Notes under the pieces: generated by a model
The model's database searches: none
What the model saw: only the letters and a program-made list of their open reading frames with translations
What the model was told of the DNA's origin: nothing
Made by a program: the position numbers and the translations under genes
Assembly (NCBI GenBank): GCA_046331225.1
Contig: JAXLRF010000005.1
Location: 124,001 to 188,000 of the forward strand
Length of the DNA stretch: 64,000 nucleotides
Source of the DNA: VFMC01 sp046331225
GTDB lineage: Bacteria > Actinomycetota > Acidimicrobiia > Acidimicrobiales > Ilumatobacteraceae
Reading direction: 5' to 3'
Shown: piece after piece, positions 50,359 through 58,817 of the stretch
Layout: each line of letters begins with the position of its first letter
How positions within the stretch are numbered: position 1 is the stretch's first letter

Positions 50359-51823
50359 CCACCCGCGTGGCGGGTGTCGCGGTCGGCGAGCCGGGTGACG
50401 AGCCCGAGGTGCCGGAACCGGCCGTGCCGGCGGTGTTGCCCGTGTTTCCGGTGGCGGGCACCGTGGTGCTGGTGGTCGTCGTCGACGTCGAGGCCGTCGT
50501 GGTGCTGGTCGACGACGACGCCACCGTGGTGCTGGTGGTCGTCGTGGTGATCGTGACGCCGGCCCTGGCCGCGAGCGTGAGCTTCACCACGTCGCCCGGC
50601 GTGTGCCGTCGCAACGCGTTGACGACGTCGTCGACCGTGGTGACCGGCGTGCCGTCGACCGCCACGAGTCGCTCGCCGACCATCACCCCGGCGGTCATCG
50701 CGGGGCTCCCGGCCGCGACCTTGGCGATCGTGAGCGGCGAGGTCGACGAGGCGCTGTCGAACGACAGGCCGATCCACGCGGTCGGGGCCACCGTGGTGGA
50801 GGTGGCGCCACCCGTACCCGTCGTGGCACCCGTGACCGCCGTGGTGGTGGTCGCGTCACCTGCGACGGTGTCGTCGGTGGGCACGGACGTGTCGGTGGTG
50901 TCGTCGGTGGTGGCGGGGACCTCGCCGGTGATCGGCACGAACTCGACGCGGGCACCCTCGCCGTCGATCACCACGGTGCAGAGCGCGACGAGCGCGCCGC
51001 TGTCGTCGATCACCGGCGTGCCCTCGACGATCGTCGACGCATCGAGCTCGGTGGCCACGTCGCCCGGGGCGTAGGCAACCTCGGTGGGCGTGTCGGACAG
51101 CACGGTGACCGGCTGGCCCGGGGCAGCGGCGGCCGTGGCGGCGAAGCTGACGACCTCGATGCTGGCCGACGGTTCGAGATAGGCGAGATCGCCGTCGATC
51201 GACAGCAACTCGGCCGACAAGGGCGACACCTCGTCGGGAGCGCCCGGGCCCATGAGGGCCACGCCGTCGTTGCTGGTGTCGATCGACGACAGCGCGTTGG
51301 CGGTGGTGACCACGTACGAGGCGCCCTCGATCGCGACGGCGACCGACACGGGGTGCACGTCGGGGTCGTCCTGCACCGCGTTCGACATCACGAGCACCGT
51401 GCTCGGGACGTCGATCGGCGGCAGCGTGAGACCGGGGCTGTCGATCCAGAGCTGGCTCGTCGAGGTGACGTCGCGTGGCGACGTGAGCTCGGCCTCGCCG
51501 GCCTCGGCGACGATCGTGGAGCGCACCGTCACGATCGACGATGTCGCCGTGGGTCCGGCGTGCGGCGTGCCACCACCGGTGGGTGCCAGCAGGTAGAGCA
51601 CCGCCACACCGAGCGCCGAACCGATGGCGCCGCTGGTGACCAACAGGCCACGTCCGATGTGCACCGGCGGTTCGCTGCGCACCCACGCCGCCTGACCCAT
51701 CTCGGACGGGTGGCGCCAGGTGCGCTCGTGCGGGGGAACGGGGGCAGCGGGATAGATCGGGTCCGACTCGTCGTCGAACTCCCACGCGTCGTCGCGCGCG
51801 TCGTCGGGGCCACTCCGCTCCAC
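50321..51823 (-). CDS. Trypsin-like/PDZ membrane protein with a degenerate catalytic triad (HtrA-like)
   Basis: A 500-residue protein: acidic cytosolic N-terminus with RTWRHPSEMG, one membrane helix (about 60-78), an extracytoplasmic trypsin-like domain (about 120-300), a Thr-rich linker, a PDZ domain (about 349-425) and a Thr/Ser/Gly tail. In the protease domain the His of TxxHV reads TTANAL (Asn176), the Asp of DLAY is kept (Asp212), and the GNSGGP loop reads EGTPV (Thr269). Two of three triad residues are changed, so proteolysis is unlikely. The GTG start follows TACGCT by 9 nt. Confidence 0.78.
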   Translation of the reverse strand: MERSGPDDARDDAWEFDDESDPIYPAAPVPPHERTWRHPSEMGQAAWVRSEPPVHIGRGLLVTSGAIGSALGVAVLYLLAPTGGGTPHAGPTATSSIVTVRSTIVAEAGEAELTSPRDVTSTSQLWIDSPGLTLPPIDVPSTVLVMSNAVQDDPDVHPVSVAVAIEGASYVVTTANALSSIDTSNDGVALMGPGAPDEVSPLSAELLSIDGDLAYLEPSASIEVVSFAATAAAAPGQPVTVLSDTPTEVAYAPGDVATELDASTIVEGTPVIDDSGALVALCTVVIDGEGARVEFVPITGEVPATTDDTTDTSVPTDDTVAGDATTTTAVTGATTGTGGATSTTVAPTAWIGLSFDSASSTSPLTIAKVAAGSPAMTAGVMVGERLVAVDGTPVTTVDDVVNALRRHTPGDVVKLTLAARAGVTITTTTTSTTVASSSTSTTTASTSTTTTSTTVPATGNTGNTAGTAGSGTSGSSPGSPTATPATRVVSVVLAAASPSV

Positions 51824-51832
51824 GAAGGAGAC

Positions 51833-51838
51833 AGCGTA
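51833..51838 (-). promoter_or_regulatory. -10 element (TACGCT) of the HtrA-like gene
   Basis: Ends 9 nt before the GTG at 51823. Confidence 0.5.
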
Positions 51839-51959
51839 CCGAGGTGGTCGGGACGGGTGGGATCGCGCGGCCCCCACGGACCTCGAGCGGCGGGCCGATG
51901 AGTCGAACGGCCCATGCCGACGGCGTGACGAGCCCCGGGGCGTCGGGCACTCGAACGGC

Positions 51960-51965
51960 TACGAT
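51960..51965 (+). promoter_or_regulatory. -10 element (TACGAT) of moaE
   Basis: Ends 7 nt before the GTG at 51973. Confidence 0.55.
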
Positions 51966-51972
51966 GCGAGCC

Positions 51973-52488
51973 GTGCAGCCCCCCGCCGACCGCGACACCT
52001 GGGTCGCCCTCACCGACGGCGAGCTGCCGGTCGCTGCGGCGTACGACTGGGCCGTGCTGCCCACGTGCGGCGCCGTCGTGCTGTTCAGCGGCACGGTGCG
52101 CGACCATGCCGTCGAGGACGGGGTCCTCCGGTCGGACGTGACGTTCCTCGAGTACGAGGCCTACGAGTCGCAGTGCCTGCCCGTCTTCGAGTCGATCGTC
52201 GGCGAGCTGCGCACGCGCTGGCCGCACACCGGTCGGGTCGCGTTGCTGCATCGCCTCGGCCGCATCGAGCTCGGCGACAGCTCGGTCATCGCCGTGGTCA
52301 GCTCGCCCCACCGGCCGGAGGCCTTCGAGGCGGCCAGCTACGCCATCGACGCGCTCAAGGCGAGCGCACCGATCTGGAAACACGAGACCTGGGGCGGCGG
52401 GACCGCCGGCGCCGGCTCGGGATGGGGCACCAACGCCCACCAACCGATCGACCCCGCTGCAGTGCCGACGGTGCGGGGCCCCGAGTGA
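51973..52488 (+). CDS. moaE: Molybdopterin synthase catalytic subunit
   Basis: Large subunit of molybdopterin synthase, which adds dithiolene sulfur during molybdenum cofactor synthesis. It shows LFSGTVRDH, LEYEAYES, HRLGRIELGD, VVSSPHRPEAFEA and KASAPIWKHE, covering the active-site Arg, His and Lys residues. The 171-residue length includes a 20-residue tail after the domain. No moaD or other moa gene is adjacent. The GTG is chosen from the TACGAT box 7 nt upstream. A GTGA overlap leads to the next gene. Confidence 0.92.
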   Translation: MQPPADRDTWVALTDGELPVAAAYDWAVLPTCGAVVLFSGTVRDHAVEDGVLRSDVTFLEYEAYESQCLPVFESIVGELRTRWPHTGRVALLHRLGRIELGDSSVIAVVSSPHRPEAFEAASYAIDALKASAPIWKHETWGGGTAGAGSGWGTNAHQPIDPAAVPTVRGPE

Positions 52489-52748
52489 ACCCGATCGCCG
52501 TCGTCGCGCTCGCGGTCGTGCTCATCGTCGCCGTGGTGATCTTGGGGTCGCGTCGCCGGCCGAGTCAGGATGACGGCATGCAGACGTTCCGTCGTCACAT
52601 CGACGCGCTGTCGCCCGAGGCACGGCGCGAGTCGATGGACCGGGCGCGGCGGCACGAGACCGGACGCGACGTCGTCGACGACCCGGGCACCCGCCGTGGT
52701 CCCGACGCGCAGGCCGCCGGTGGCGGCGTCACGGAGGGCAACGGCTGA
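52485..52748 (+). CDS. Small single-span membrane protein between moaE and mreB
   Basis: Not recognised. The 87-residue protein has an N-terminal membrane helix (about 4-20) and a charged Arg/Asp-rich cytosolic tail. It overlaps moaE by GTGA and mreB by TGATG, so it is translated as part of the same unit. Position suggests a role with MreB, but this is only context. Confidence 0.65.
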   Translation: MNPIAVVALAVVLIVAVVILGSRRRPSQDDGMQTFRRHIDALSPEARRESMDRARRHETGRDVVDDPGTRRGPDAQAAGGGVTEGNG

Positions 52749-53752
52749 TGGCACGCGACCTCGCGATCGACCTGGGCACCGCGAACACGCTGGTGTACAT
52801 GAAGGGCAAGGGCATCGTGCTCAACGAGCCCTCGGTCATCGCACTCAACCGTCAGACCGGTGAGGTGCTCGCCACCGGTCGCGAGGCATGGCAGATGATC
52901 GGTCGCACGCCCGGCTACATCGTGGCCGTGCGTCCGCTGCGCGGTGGGGCGATCACCGACTTCGAGATCACCGAGCGCATGATCCGACTGCTGTTGCAGC
53001 GCGTCGGTGTCAGCCGGTTCACGCGTCCCAAGGTGGTCATCTGCGTGCCCTCGGCCATCACCGAGGTCGAGCGACGCGCCGTCACCGACGCAGCGCGTCG
53101 CGCCGGCGCAGCCGATGCACAGCTGATCGAGCAGCCGATGGCCGCGGCGATCGGCGCCGACCTGCCGATCGACGAGCCCGTCGGCAACATGGTCATCGAC
53201 ATCGGTGGTGGCACCAGCGAGACCGCGGTGATCAGCCTGGGCGGCATCGTCGCGCTCGAGGCCGTGCGCGTGGGCAGCTTCGACATCGACGCCGCGATCC
53301 AGAGCTACGTGCGTCGCGAGCACGGCATCGCGGTCGGCGAACGCACGGCCGAAGAGGTGAAGGTCGCGATCGGTTCGGCCGAGCCCTCGGAGGACGAGAA
53401 CCAGGCCGAGGTGCGTGGTCGCGACCTGATGACCGGTCTGCCGAAGACCGTGGTGCTCTCGCCCGAGGAGATCCGGTTCGCGATCGACGACGTCGTGAGC
53501 AGCATCGTGTCGTCCGTGGTGCGCTGCCTCGCGAAGGCGCCGCCCGAACTGGCGCAGGACTTCCTGGTGCGCGGCATGTACCTCGTCGGCGGTGGCGGTC
53601 TGCTGCGTGGCCTGGCGCGGCGCATCGAACGCGAGACACAGGTGCCGGTGAAGATGTCGAACGTGCCGCTCGAGGCCGTCGTGCTGGGTGCGGGTCACTG
53701 CATCGAGCACTACGACGCGCTCAAGGGCATGTTCATGGGCGCCCGCCGCTGA
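52748..53752 (+). CDS. mreB: Rod-shape-determining actin homologue MreB
   Basis: Actin-like ATPase that forms membrane-bound filaments. The 334-residue protein has phosphate-1 DLGTANTLVY, VPSAITEVERRA, phosphate-2 DIGGGTSETAVISLGG and the adenosine motif GGGGLLRGL, all typical of MreB/Mbl. The usual neighbours mreC, mreD, pbp2 and rodA are absent. It follows a small membrane-protein gene by TGATG overlap and is followed by fatty-acid-type genes with their own promoter. Confidence 0.94.
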   Translation: MARDLAIDLGTANTLVYMKGKGIVLNEPSVIALNRQTGEVLATGREAWQMIGRTPGYIVAVRPLRGGAITDFEITERMIRLLLQRVGVSRFTRPKVVICVPSAITEVERRAVTDAARRAGAADAQLIEQPMAAAIGADLPIDEPVGNMVIDIGGGTSETAVISLGGIVALEAVRVGSFDIDAAIQSYVRREHGIAVGERTAEEVKVAIGSAEPSEDENQAEVRGRDLMTGLPKTVVLSPEEIRFAIDDVVSSIVSSVVRCLAKAPPELAQDFLVRGMYLVGGGGLLRGLARRIERETQVPVKMSNVPLEAVVLGAGHCIEHYDALKGMFMGARR

Positions 53753-53759
53753 TCCTGGC

Positions 53760-53783
53760 CGGCGGACGGCAGCTGGTCCGCCG
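53760..53783 (+). terminator. Hairpin after mreB
   Basis: 8-bp stem (53760-53767 with 53776-53783), 8-nt loop, starting 8 nt after the stop codon. Confidence 0.5.
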
Positions 53784-53823
53784 TCCCGGTGGCCCATCTC
53801 GCACGGCGGGACGGACCGGCCAC

Positions 53824-53829
53824 TACGGT
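53824..53829 (+). promoter_or_regulatory. -10 element (TACGGT) of the enoyl-CoA hydratase gene
   Basis: Ends 7 nt before the ATG at 53837. A GGAG also lies between box and start. Confidence 0.55.
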
Positions 53830-53836
53830 CGGAGGC

Positions 53837-54634
53837 ATGCCCGACGAGACGCCGGTGACCTGGGAGCTCGGTGACGACCATGTCGGCGTCATCACGCTCA
53901 ACCGCCCCGAGGCGCGCAACGCGCTCACCTGGGGCATGTACGCCGAACTCGAACGGCTGGTCCGCGAGGCGGCCTCGGCCGGCGCCCGCTGTCTGATCGT
54001 CACGGGCGCCGACCCCGCGTTCTGCAGCGGCGACGACGTGCGCCAGGTGATGGGCGGCGGCGAGGAGGGCAAGGCCCCGCTGACGACCGCCGAGCGCCAG
54101 CCACGGCTCACGCCTGCCGCCGATGCGCTGCTCCACACCGACGTGCCCGTGGTGGCGGCGGTCAACGGTGCCGCCGTCGGGTGGGGCATGGAGCTGTCGA
54201 TGATGGCCGACATCCGCGTCGCCAGCGAGAAGGCCAAGTTCGGCGAACTGTTCGTGCTGCGCGGTCTCGTCAGCGACGTCGCCGGACTCGGCCGGCTCGC
54301 ACAGCTGGTGGGTCGCGAGCGCGCGGCCGAGCTGCTGTTCACCGGCGACGTGATCGATGCGGCGACGGCCGAACGCATCGGGCTCGTCGGCCGTGTGGTG
54401 GCGCACGACGAGTTGCTGCCGACGGCCCGTGCGATCGCCGCACGGATCGCCGCCAACCCGCCGCTGGCCGTGCAGCAGCTCAAGGCGGGGCTCCGTCGGG
54501 CGCTCGACCCCGACTGGAACGACCTCGGCCGTTGGGTGAGCGCCACCCTCGGCGAGCTGTTCCGCACCGACGACCACCGCGAGGGTGTGCGCGCGTTCCT
54601 CGAGAAGCGCCCGCCGCGGTTCGTCGGTCGCTGA
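53837..54634 (+). CDS. Enoyl-CoA hydratase/isomerase family protein
   Basis: A 265-residue crotonase-fold protein. The first oxyanion motif is GADPAFCSGDDVRQV and the second NGAAVGWGMELSMMADIRVA. At the position of the first catalytic Glu of crotonase (usually in a MELALACD-type helix) MELSMMAD is seen; the second Glu position is in ELFVLRGLV. It could be a hydratase, isomerase or another crotonase; no beta-oxidation partner is adjacent. It heads an operon with an RNB nuclease and an acetyltransferase. Confidence 0.87.
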   Translation: MPDETPVTWELGDDHVGVITLNRPEARNALTWGMYAELERLVREAASAGARCLIVTGADPAFCSGDDVRQVMGGGEEGKAPLTTAERQPRLTPAADALLHTDVPVVAAVNGAAVGWGMELSMMADIRVASEKAKFGELFVLRGLVSDVAGLGRLAQLVGRERAAELLFTGDVIDAATAERIGLVGRVVAHDELLPTARAIAARIAANPPLAVQQLKAGLRRALDPDWNDLGRWVSATLGELFRTDDHREGVRAFLEKRPPRFVGR

Positions 54635-56019
54635 TGCGCACCGAACGAGCGACGTCGGCCGAGGTCGACGAAGGACTGCGCCGGATCCGTCACGAGCTCG
54701 AGCTCCCCGACTCGTTCGCTCCCGACGTGCTGGCCGCCGCGGAGGAGGCGGTGCGACGTGGCCTCGGCGACGAGCACGTCGACCGCACCGACATCCCGTT
54801 CGTCACGCTCGACCCCGCGTCGTCGCGCGACCTCGACCAGGCCCTGCACCTCGAGCGTGCGGGAAGCGATCTGCGCCTGCACTACGCGATCGCCGACGTC
54901 GGCTGGTTCGTGCGCAGGGGCGACCCGCTCGATCGCGAGGCATGGCGTCGTGGCACCACGATGTACGTGCCCGACGGCAAGGTACCTCTGTATCCGCAGG
55001 TGCTGTCCGAACAGGCGGCGAGCCTGCTGCCCGACGGACCGCGCCCGGCCGTCGTGTTCCGGGTGCTGCTCGACGAGTCCGGCACGGCGCGGCTCGACGG
55101 CGTCGACCGTGCGGTCGTGCGCAGCCGGGCCAAGCTCGCGTACGACTCGGTGCGACCCGACGACCTGCCGGCCGAGATCGTCGAGTTCGCCCGCCGGATG
55201 GACGCGGCCGACGAACGACGCGGCGCGATCCGCATCGAGGCGCCCGAACAGGAGATCGAGCGCGACGACGGTGGGTACCGACTGTCGTTCCGGCCCCGCC
55301 TCGCGTCGGAGGACCAGAACGCGACGCTGTCGCTCGCGACCAACCTGGCCGTCGCCACGGCGTTGCACGACGCGGGCACCGGGCTGTTCCGCGTGATGGA
55401 CCCGCCCGACGAGCGTCAGCAGCAGCGGCTGCGCCACACCGCACGCGCCCTCGGCATCGAGTGGCCGAAGGGCGTCGGGCTCGACGCGTTCGAGCGCACC
55501 TTGCGTGCCGACGACTCCCGCCACGCGGCGATGGCCCTGGCGATCCGGCGGGCGGGCGGTGGCGCGCGCTACGTGCCGTTCCAACCGGGCGTCATGCCGT
55601 GGCATGCGGCGATGGCGGCCTGCTACGCACACGCGACGGCGCCGCTGCGGCGTCTGGCCGACCGCTACGTCGTGCTGGCCGCGCTCGCCGTCGCCAACGG
55701 TCGGCCCGTGCCCGACGACGTGACCGAAGCCTTCACGCAGCTGCCCGAGGTGATGGAACGCGCCGACACCACGGGCAACCGTCTCGACCGGTTGGTGGTC
55801 GATCTGGTCGAAGCGGTGGTGCTGCACGGTCGCGAGGGCGAGACCTTCGGCGCGCTCGTCACCGACGTCGACGACCGCGGCGCACGCATCCAGTTGCGCG
55901 AGGTGGCGGTCGTGGCGCGCGTCGACGCACGTGGCGTCGAGCCGGGCGACGAGTTGCGCGTCCGTCTCGTCGAGGCGTCGCCCGAGCAGCGTTCTGTCCG
56001 CTTCGAGCGGGTCGCGTGA
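54634..56019 (+). CDS. RNB-domain ribonuclease (RNase II/R family, short actinobacterial form)
   Basis: A 461-residue 3'-5' exoribonuclease candidate made of the RNB catalytic domain with no recognisable cold-shock or S1 domain. The metal-binding motif reads TLDPASSRDLDQA: three of the four Asp of RNase II are present and the fourth is Gln. ARYVPFQPG and HATAPLRRLADRYV match the conserved Arg-rich motif of the RNB core. It is joined by TGATG overlaps to the hydratase gene before and the GNAT gene after. Confidence 0.88.
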   Translation: MRTERATSAEVDEGLRRIRHELELPDSFAPDVLAAAEEAVRRGLGDEHVDRTDIPFVTLDPASSRDLDQALHLERAGSDLRLHYAIADVGWFVRRGDPLDREAWRRGTTMYVPDGKVPLYPQVLSEQAASLLPDGPRPAVVFRVLLDESGTARLDGVDRAVVRSRAKLAYDSVRPDDLPAEIVEFARRMDAADERRGAIRIEAPEQEIERDDGGYRLSFRPRLASEDQNATLSLATNLAVATALHDAGTGLFRVMDPPDERQQQRLRHTARALGIEWPKGVGLDAFERTLRADDSRHAAMALAIRRAGGGARYVPFQPGVMPWHAAMAACYAHATAPLRRLADRYVVLAALAVANGRPVPDDVTEAFTQLPEVMERADTTGNRLDRLVVDLVEAVVLHGREGETFGALVTDVDDRGARIQLREVAVVARVDARGVEPGDELRVRLVEASPEQRSVRFERVA

Positions 56020-56552
56020 TGCACGACGGCTACCGCATGCGGCTGGCCACGACGGCCGACATCGAGGCGATGCGCGACGTCGAGCGCGACGCAGGTCGGC
56101 GGTTCCTCGAGTTCCCCGCCGAGACCAAGCTGCACGAGATCGCCGACGACGACCCACCCGCCGCCGACGTCCTCGAGGCGCACATCGACAACGAGGCCGC
56201 CTGGGTGGTCGTCGACGCGTTGGACGCGGTGGTGGGCTACGCCGTCGCGTCGATGATCGACGACGACGCGCACCTCGACCAGGTGAGCGTGCGCTGCGAC
56301 CACCAGGGGCACGGCATCGGCACGGCGCTGATCGACGAGGTGTGCAGGTGGGCGGCGTCGCTCGACTTCGGAGCGATCACGCTCACCACGTTCCGCGACG
56401 TGCCGTTCAACGGGCCGTACTACGAACACCTCGGTTTCGTGGTGGTGCCCGAGCGCAGCTGCGGTGAGGAGCTGCAGTCGCTGCGCGACCACGAGCGGTT
56501 CATCGGCCTCGACGTGCAACCCCGCGTGGTGATGCGCCGCGCCCTCGTCTGA
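56019..56552 (+). CDS. GNAT family N-acetyltransferase
   Basis: A 177-residue acetyltransferase. The acetyl-CoA motif A is visible as VRCDHQGHGIGTALIDEV (Q/R-x-x-G-x-G/A), followed by the usual PYYEHLGFVV near the C-terminus. The acceptor is unknown. It is the last gene of the hydratase-RNB-GNAT operon and converges on the sugar-dehydrogenase gene with a 17-bp gap. Confidence 0.88.
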   Translation: MHDGYRMRLATTADIEAMRDVERDAGRRFLEFPAETKLHEIADDDPPAADVLEAHIDNEAAWVVVDALDAVVGYAVASMIDDDAHLDQVSVRCDHQGHGIGTALIDEVCRWAASLDFGAITLTTFRDVPFNGPYYEHLGFVVVPERSCGEELQSLRDHERFIGLDVQPRVVMRRALV

Positions 56553-56569
56553 CGCGTCGATCGACGTGG

Positions 56570-57880
56570 TCAGCCCGCGGCGATGCGGGTGACCTGGCCA
56601 CCGATCGAGATCGCCCAGAGCTCCCCATCCGGGCCCTGACGGACGGCGACCAGTTGGTCGAGTCGACCGAGGGTGAGGTCGCGCACGACGGTGCGGTCCT
56701 GCACCTGCAGGCCCGCCAGGCGGCCGCTGCAGTAGTCGCCGAACACGTACCAGCCGGCGAGCGCGGGGATCTCGGTGCCGCGGTAGACCGCGCCGCCACT
56801 GATCGAGCAGCCGAGGTCGCCGTGCTCGTACTCCCACACCGGCGGGGTCACGCCGTCGGCCGGCTGGTCCTCGTTGAACCGGTGCGTGCCCTCCATCGCG
56901 CTCCAGCCGAAGTTGAGGCCGCGCCCGGCGCCGTCGGAGGCCCAGGCCGCGTCGATCTCCTCCCACTGGTTCTGGCCGACGTCGGCGACCCACAGGTCGC
57001 CCGTCGCCGGGTCGAACGAGAAGCGCCACGGGTTGCGCAGGCCGACCGACCAGATCTCGGGTCGGGCACCGTCGATGCCGACGAACGGGTTGTCGGCCGG
57101 GATCGTGTACGGCTGGTCGCCCGACGGCGTGGGATCGATGCGCAGGAGCTTGCCGAGCAGGTTCGAGACGTTGAGCGCTCGGCGTTCGGGGTCGTTCGCG
57201 TCGCCGCCGTCACCCATGCCGATGTACAGCATCCCGTCGGGACCGATCGTCACGTCGCCACCGTTGTGGTTGGCGTAGGGCTGGTCGATCGTGAGCAGCA
57301 CCCGACGCGACGACGGATCGAACGTGCCGTCGGCCGCGACGGCGTACTCGGCCACCACCGTGTCGCCGTCGTCGTCGGTGTGGTTCACGTAGGCGAGGGA
57401 GCCGTCGGCCGAGAACGTGAGGCCCAGCAGCCCCCGCTCGCCCTCGCCCTCGGTGAGGTCGGTGATGTCGAGCACGGGCGCACCCGCCTCGCCGTCGCGA
57501 AGCGGCGTGACCCGCCCGACGCGTTCGACGACATAGGCGGTGGTGTCGCCCGTCCGCACGGCGAGATCGACCGGCTGCTCGAAGACGGGGCCGACCGGCA
57601 CCAGCGTCACGACCGGGTCGCCGAGCGGGGCGGTGCTGGCCGGCGCCGTGGCGGGCACCGACGTGCCGGCTACGGCGGTGGTGGCACTCGACGCACCCGT
57701 CGCCTCGCTCGTGGTCACCTCGGTGGTGGGTGCCACCGTGTCGCTCGGGCGGCTCGGTTGGGTGGCGAAGGTGACCGTCGGGCCCTCGGTGACGTCGTCG
57801 GCGTCGTCGCCACCACATGCGGCCAGCACCAGCGCGACGCTCACGAGCGCGGCACCCGTCGCGCCGAGGCGTGGCCTCAC
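56570..57880 (-). CDS. PQQ-type glucose/sorbosone dehydrogenase-like lipoprotein
   Basis: A 436-residue exported beta-propeller protein. The N-terminus has a lipobox (VLAACGG, Cys about residue 22), then a Thr-rich linker (about 30-80). The propeller shows GERGLLGLTFS, YANHNGGDVTIGPDGMLYIGMGDGG, RNPWRFSFD and VADVGQNQWEEI, matching the soluble aldose/sorbosone dehydrogenase family; the cofactor would be PQQ or an unknown quinone. Its GTG overlaps the stop of the thioesterase gene (GTGA). Confidence 0.88.
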   Translation of the reverse strand: MRPRLGATGAALVSVALVLAACGGDDADDVTEGPTVTFATQPSRPSDTVAPTTEVTTSEATGASSATTAVAGTSVPATAPASTAPLGDPVVTLVPVGPVFEQPVDLAVRTGDTTAYVVERVGRVTPLRDGEAGAPVLDITDLTEGEGERGLLGLTFSADGSLAYVNHTDDDGDTVVAEYAVAADGTFDPSSRRVLLTIDQPYANHNGGDVTIGPDGMLYIGMGDGGDANDPERRALNVSNLLGKLLRIDPTPSGDQPYTIPADNPFVGIDGARPEIWSVGLRNPWRFSFDPATGDLWVADVGQNQWEEIDAAWASDGAGRGLNFGWSAMEGTHRFNEDQPADGVTPPVWEYEHGDLGCSISGGAVYRGTEIPALAGWYVFGDYCSGRLAGLQVQDRTVVRDLTLGRLDQLVAVRQGPDGELWAISIGGQVTRIAAG

Positions 57881-58740
57881 GGCCGCTCGTTCCGGCCGAC
57901 GCGGGCGAGGCCCTCTTGCACCACGGTCACGGCCAGCGTGCCGTCCTGCTGGAAGATCGCGCCACCGGCCAATCCGCGCCCGGCACCGCTCGAGATCGCA
58001 CTCTGGTCGTAGAGCAACCATTCGTCGGCACGGAAGTCGCGGTGGAACCACATCGCATGGTCGAGCGAGGCCATCTGCATCCCCGGTGATTCCCACGACA
58101 GACCGAACGGCAACACGGTCGTGTCGAGCAGGGTCATGTCGCTCGCGTAGGTGACCACGCAGGCGTGCAGCGTCGGATCGTCCGGCAGCCGGCCGGCGGC
58201 ACGCATCCACACCCGCTGGCCCTGCGCCGGATTGCCCTGGCGGCTGAACGGATCGCCGTCGATGTAGCGGATGTCGATCGGCCGTGGCCGGTCGTACCAC
58301 TCGCCCATGCGCTCCTTGTACGGGGCCATGCGCGTCTTGAAGTCGGGCAGCGACTCGGGATCGGGCAGACCCTCGGGCATCGAGATCTGGTGATCCGGGC
58401 CGTCCTCGTGCACGTGGAAGCTCGCCTGCAGGTTGAAGATCGCTCGACCGTGCTGGATCGCCACCACGCGTCGCGTGGTGAAGCTCTTGCCGTCGCGGAT
58501 GCGGTCGACGTCGTACAGGATCGGTGCCGTCGGATCGCCCGGGCGCAGGAAGTAGGCGTGCAACGAGTGCACGAACCGGTCGGGCTCGACCGTGCGCGTC
58601 GCGGCCACCAACGCCTGACCGGCCACCTGCCCGCCGAACACACGCTGACGGTTCTCGTCGGGTGAGCGACCACGGAACAGGTTGACCTCGATCACTTCGA
58701 GGTCGAGGAGGGTGACGAGGTCGTCCAACGCTGCCTGCAC
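57877..58740 (-). CDS. tesB: Acyl-CoA thioesterase II
   Basis: Hydrolyses acyl-CoA to free acid and CoA. The 287-residue protein has the double hot-dog arrangement of TesB: FGGQVAGQALVAA in the first repeat, LHAYFLRPGD, RVVAIQHGRAIFN, and in the second ASLDHAMWFHRDFRADEWLLY, with the catalytic Asp in SLDHAMWFH. It is coupled by GTGA to the sugar-dehydrogenase gene. The GTG at 58740 follows a weak GAGACT box by 7 nt. Confidence 0.93.
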   Translation of the reverse strand: MQAALDDLVTLLDLEVIEVNLFRGRSPDENRQRVFGGQVAGQALVAATRTVEPDRFVHSLHAYFLRPGDPTAPILYDVDRIRDGKSFTTRRVVAIQHGRAIFNLQASFHVHEDGPDHQISMPEGLPDPESLPDFKTRMAPYKERMGEWYDRPRPIDIRYIDGDPFSRQGNPAQGQRVWMRAAGRLPDDPTLHACVVTYASDMTLLDTTVLPFGLSWESPGMQMASLDHAMWFHRDFRADEWLLYDQSAISSGAGRGLAGGAIFQQDGTLAVTVVQEGLARVGRNERP

Positions 58741-58803
58741 GTGGTGCAGTCTCGCATCCCCACCCGGTCGGAGCACGGCCGAACCGTGGAGCGGGCCGCC
58801 GAG

Positions 58804-58809
58804 TACTGT
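58804..58809 (+). promoter_or_regulatory. -10 element (TACTGT) of the nitroreductase gene
   Basis: Ends 8 nt before the ATG at 58818. Confidence 0.55.
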
Positions 58810-58817
58810 GCCGCTCC

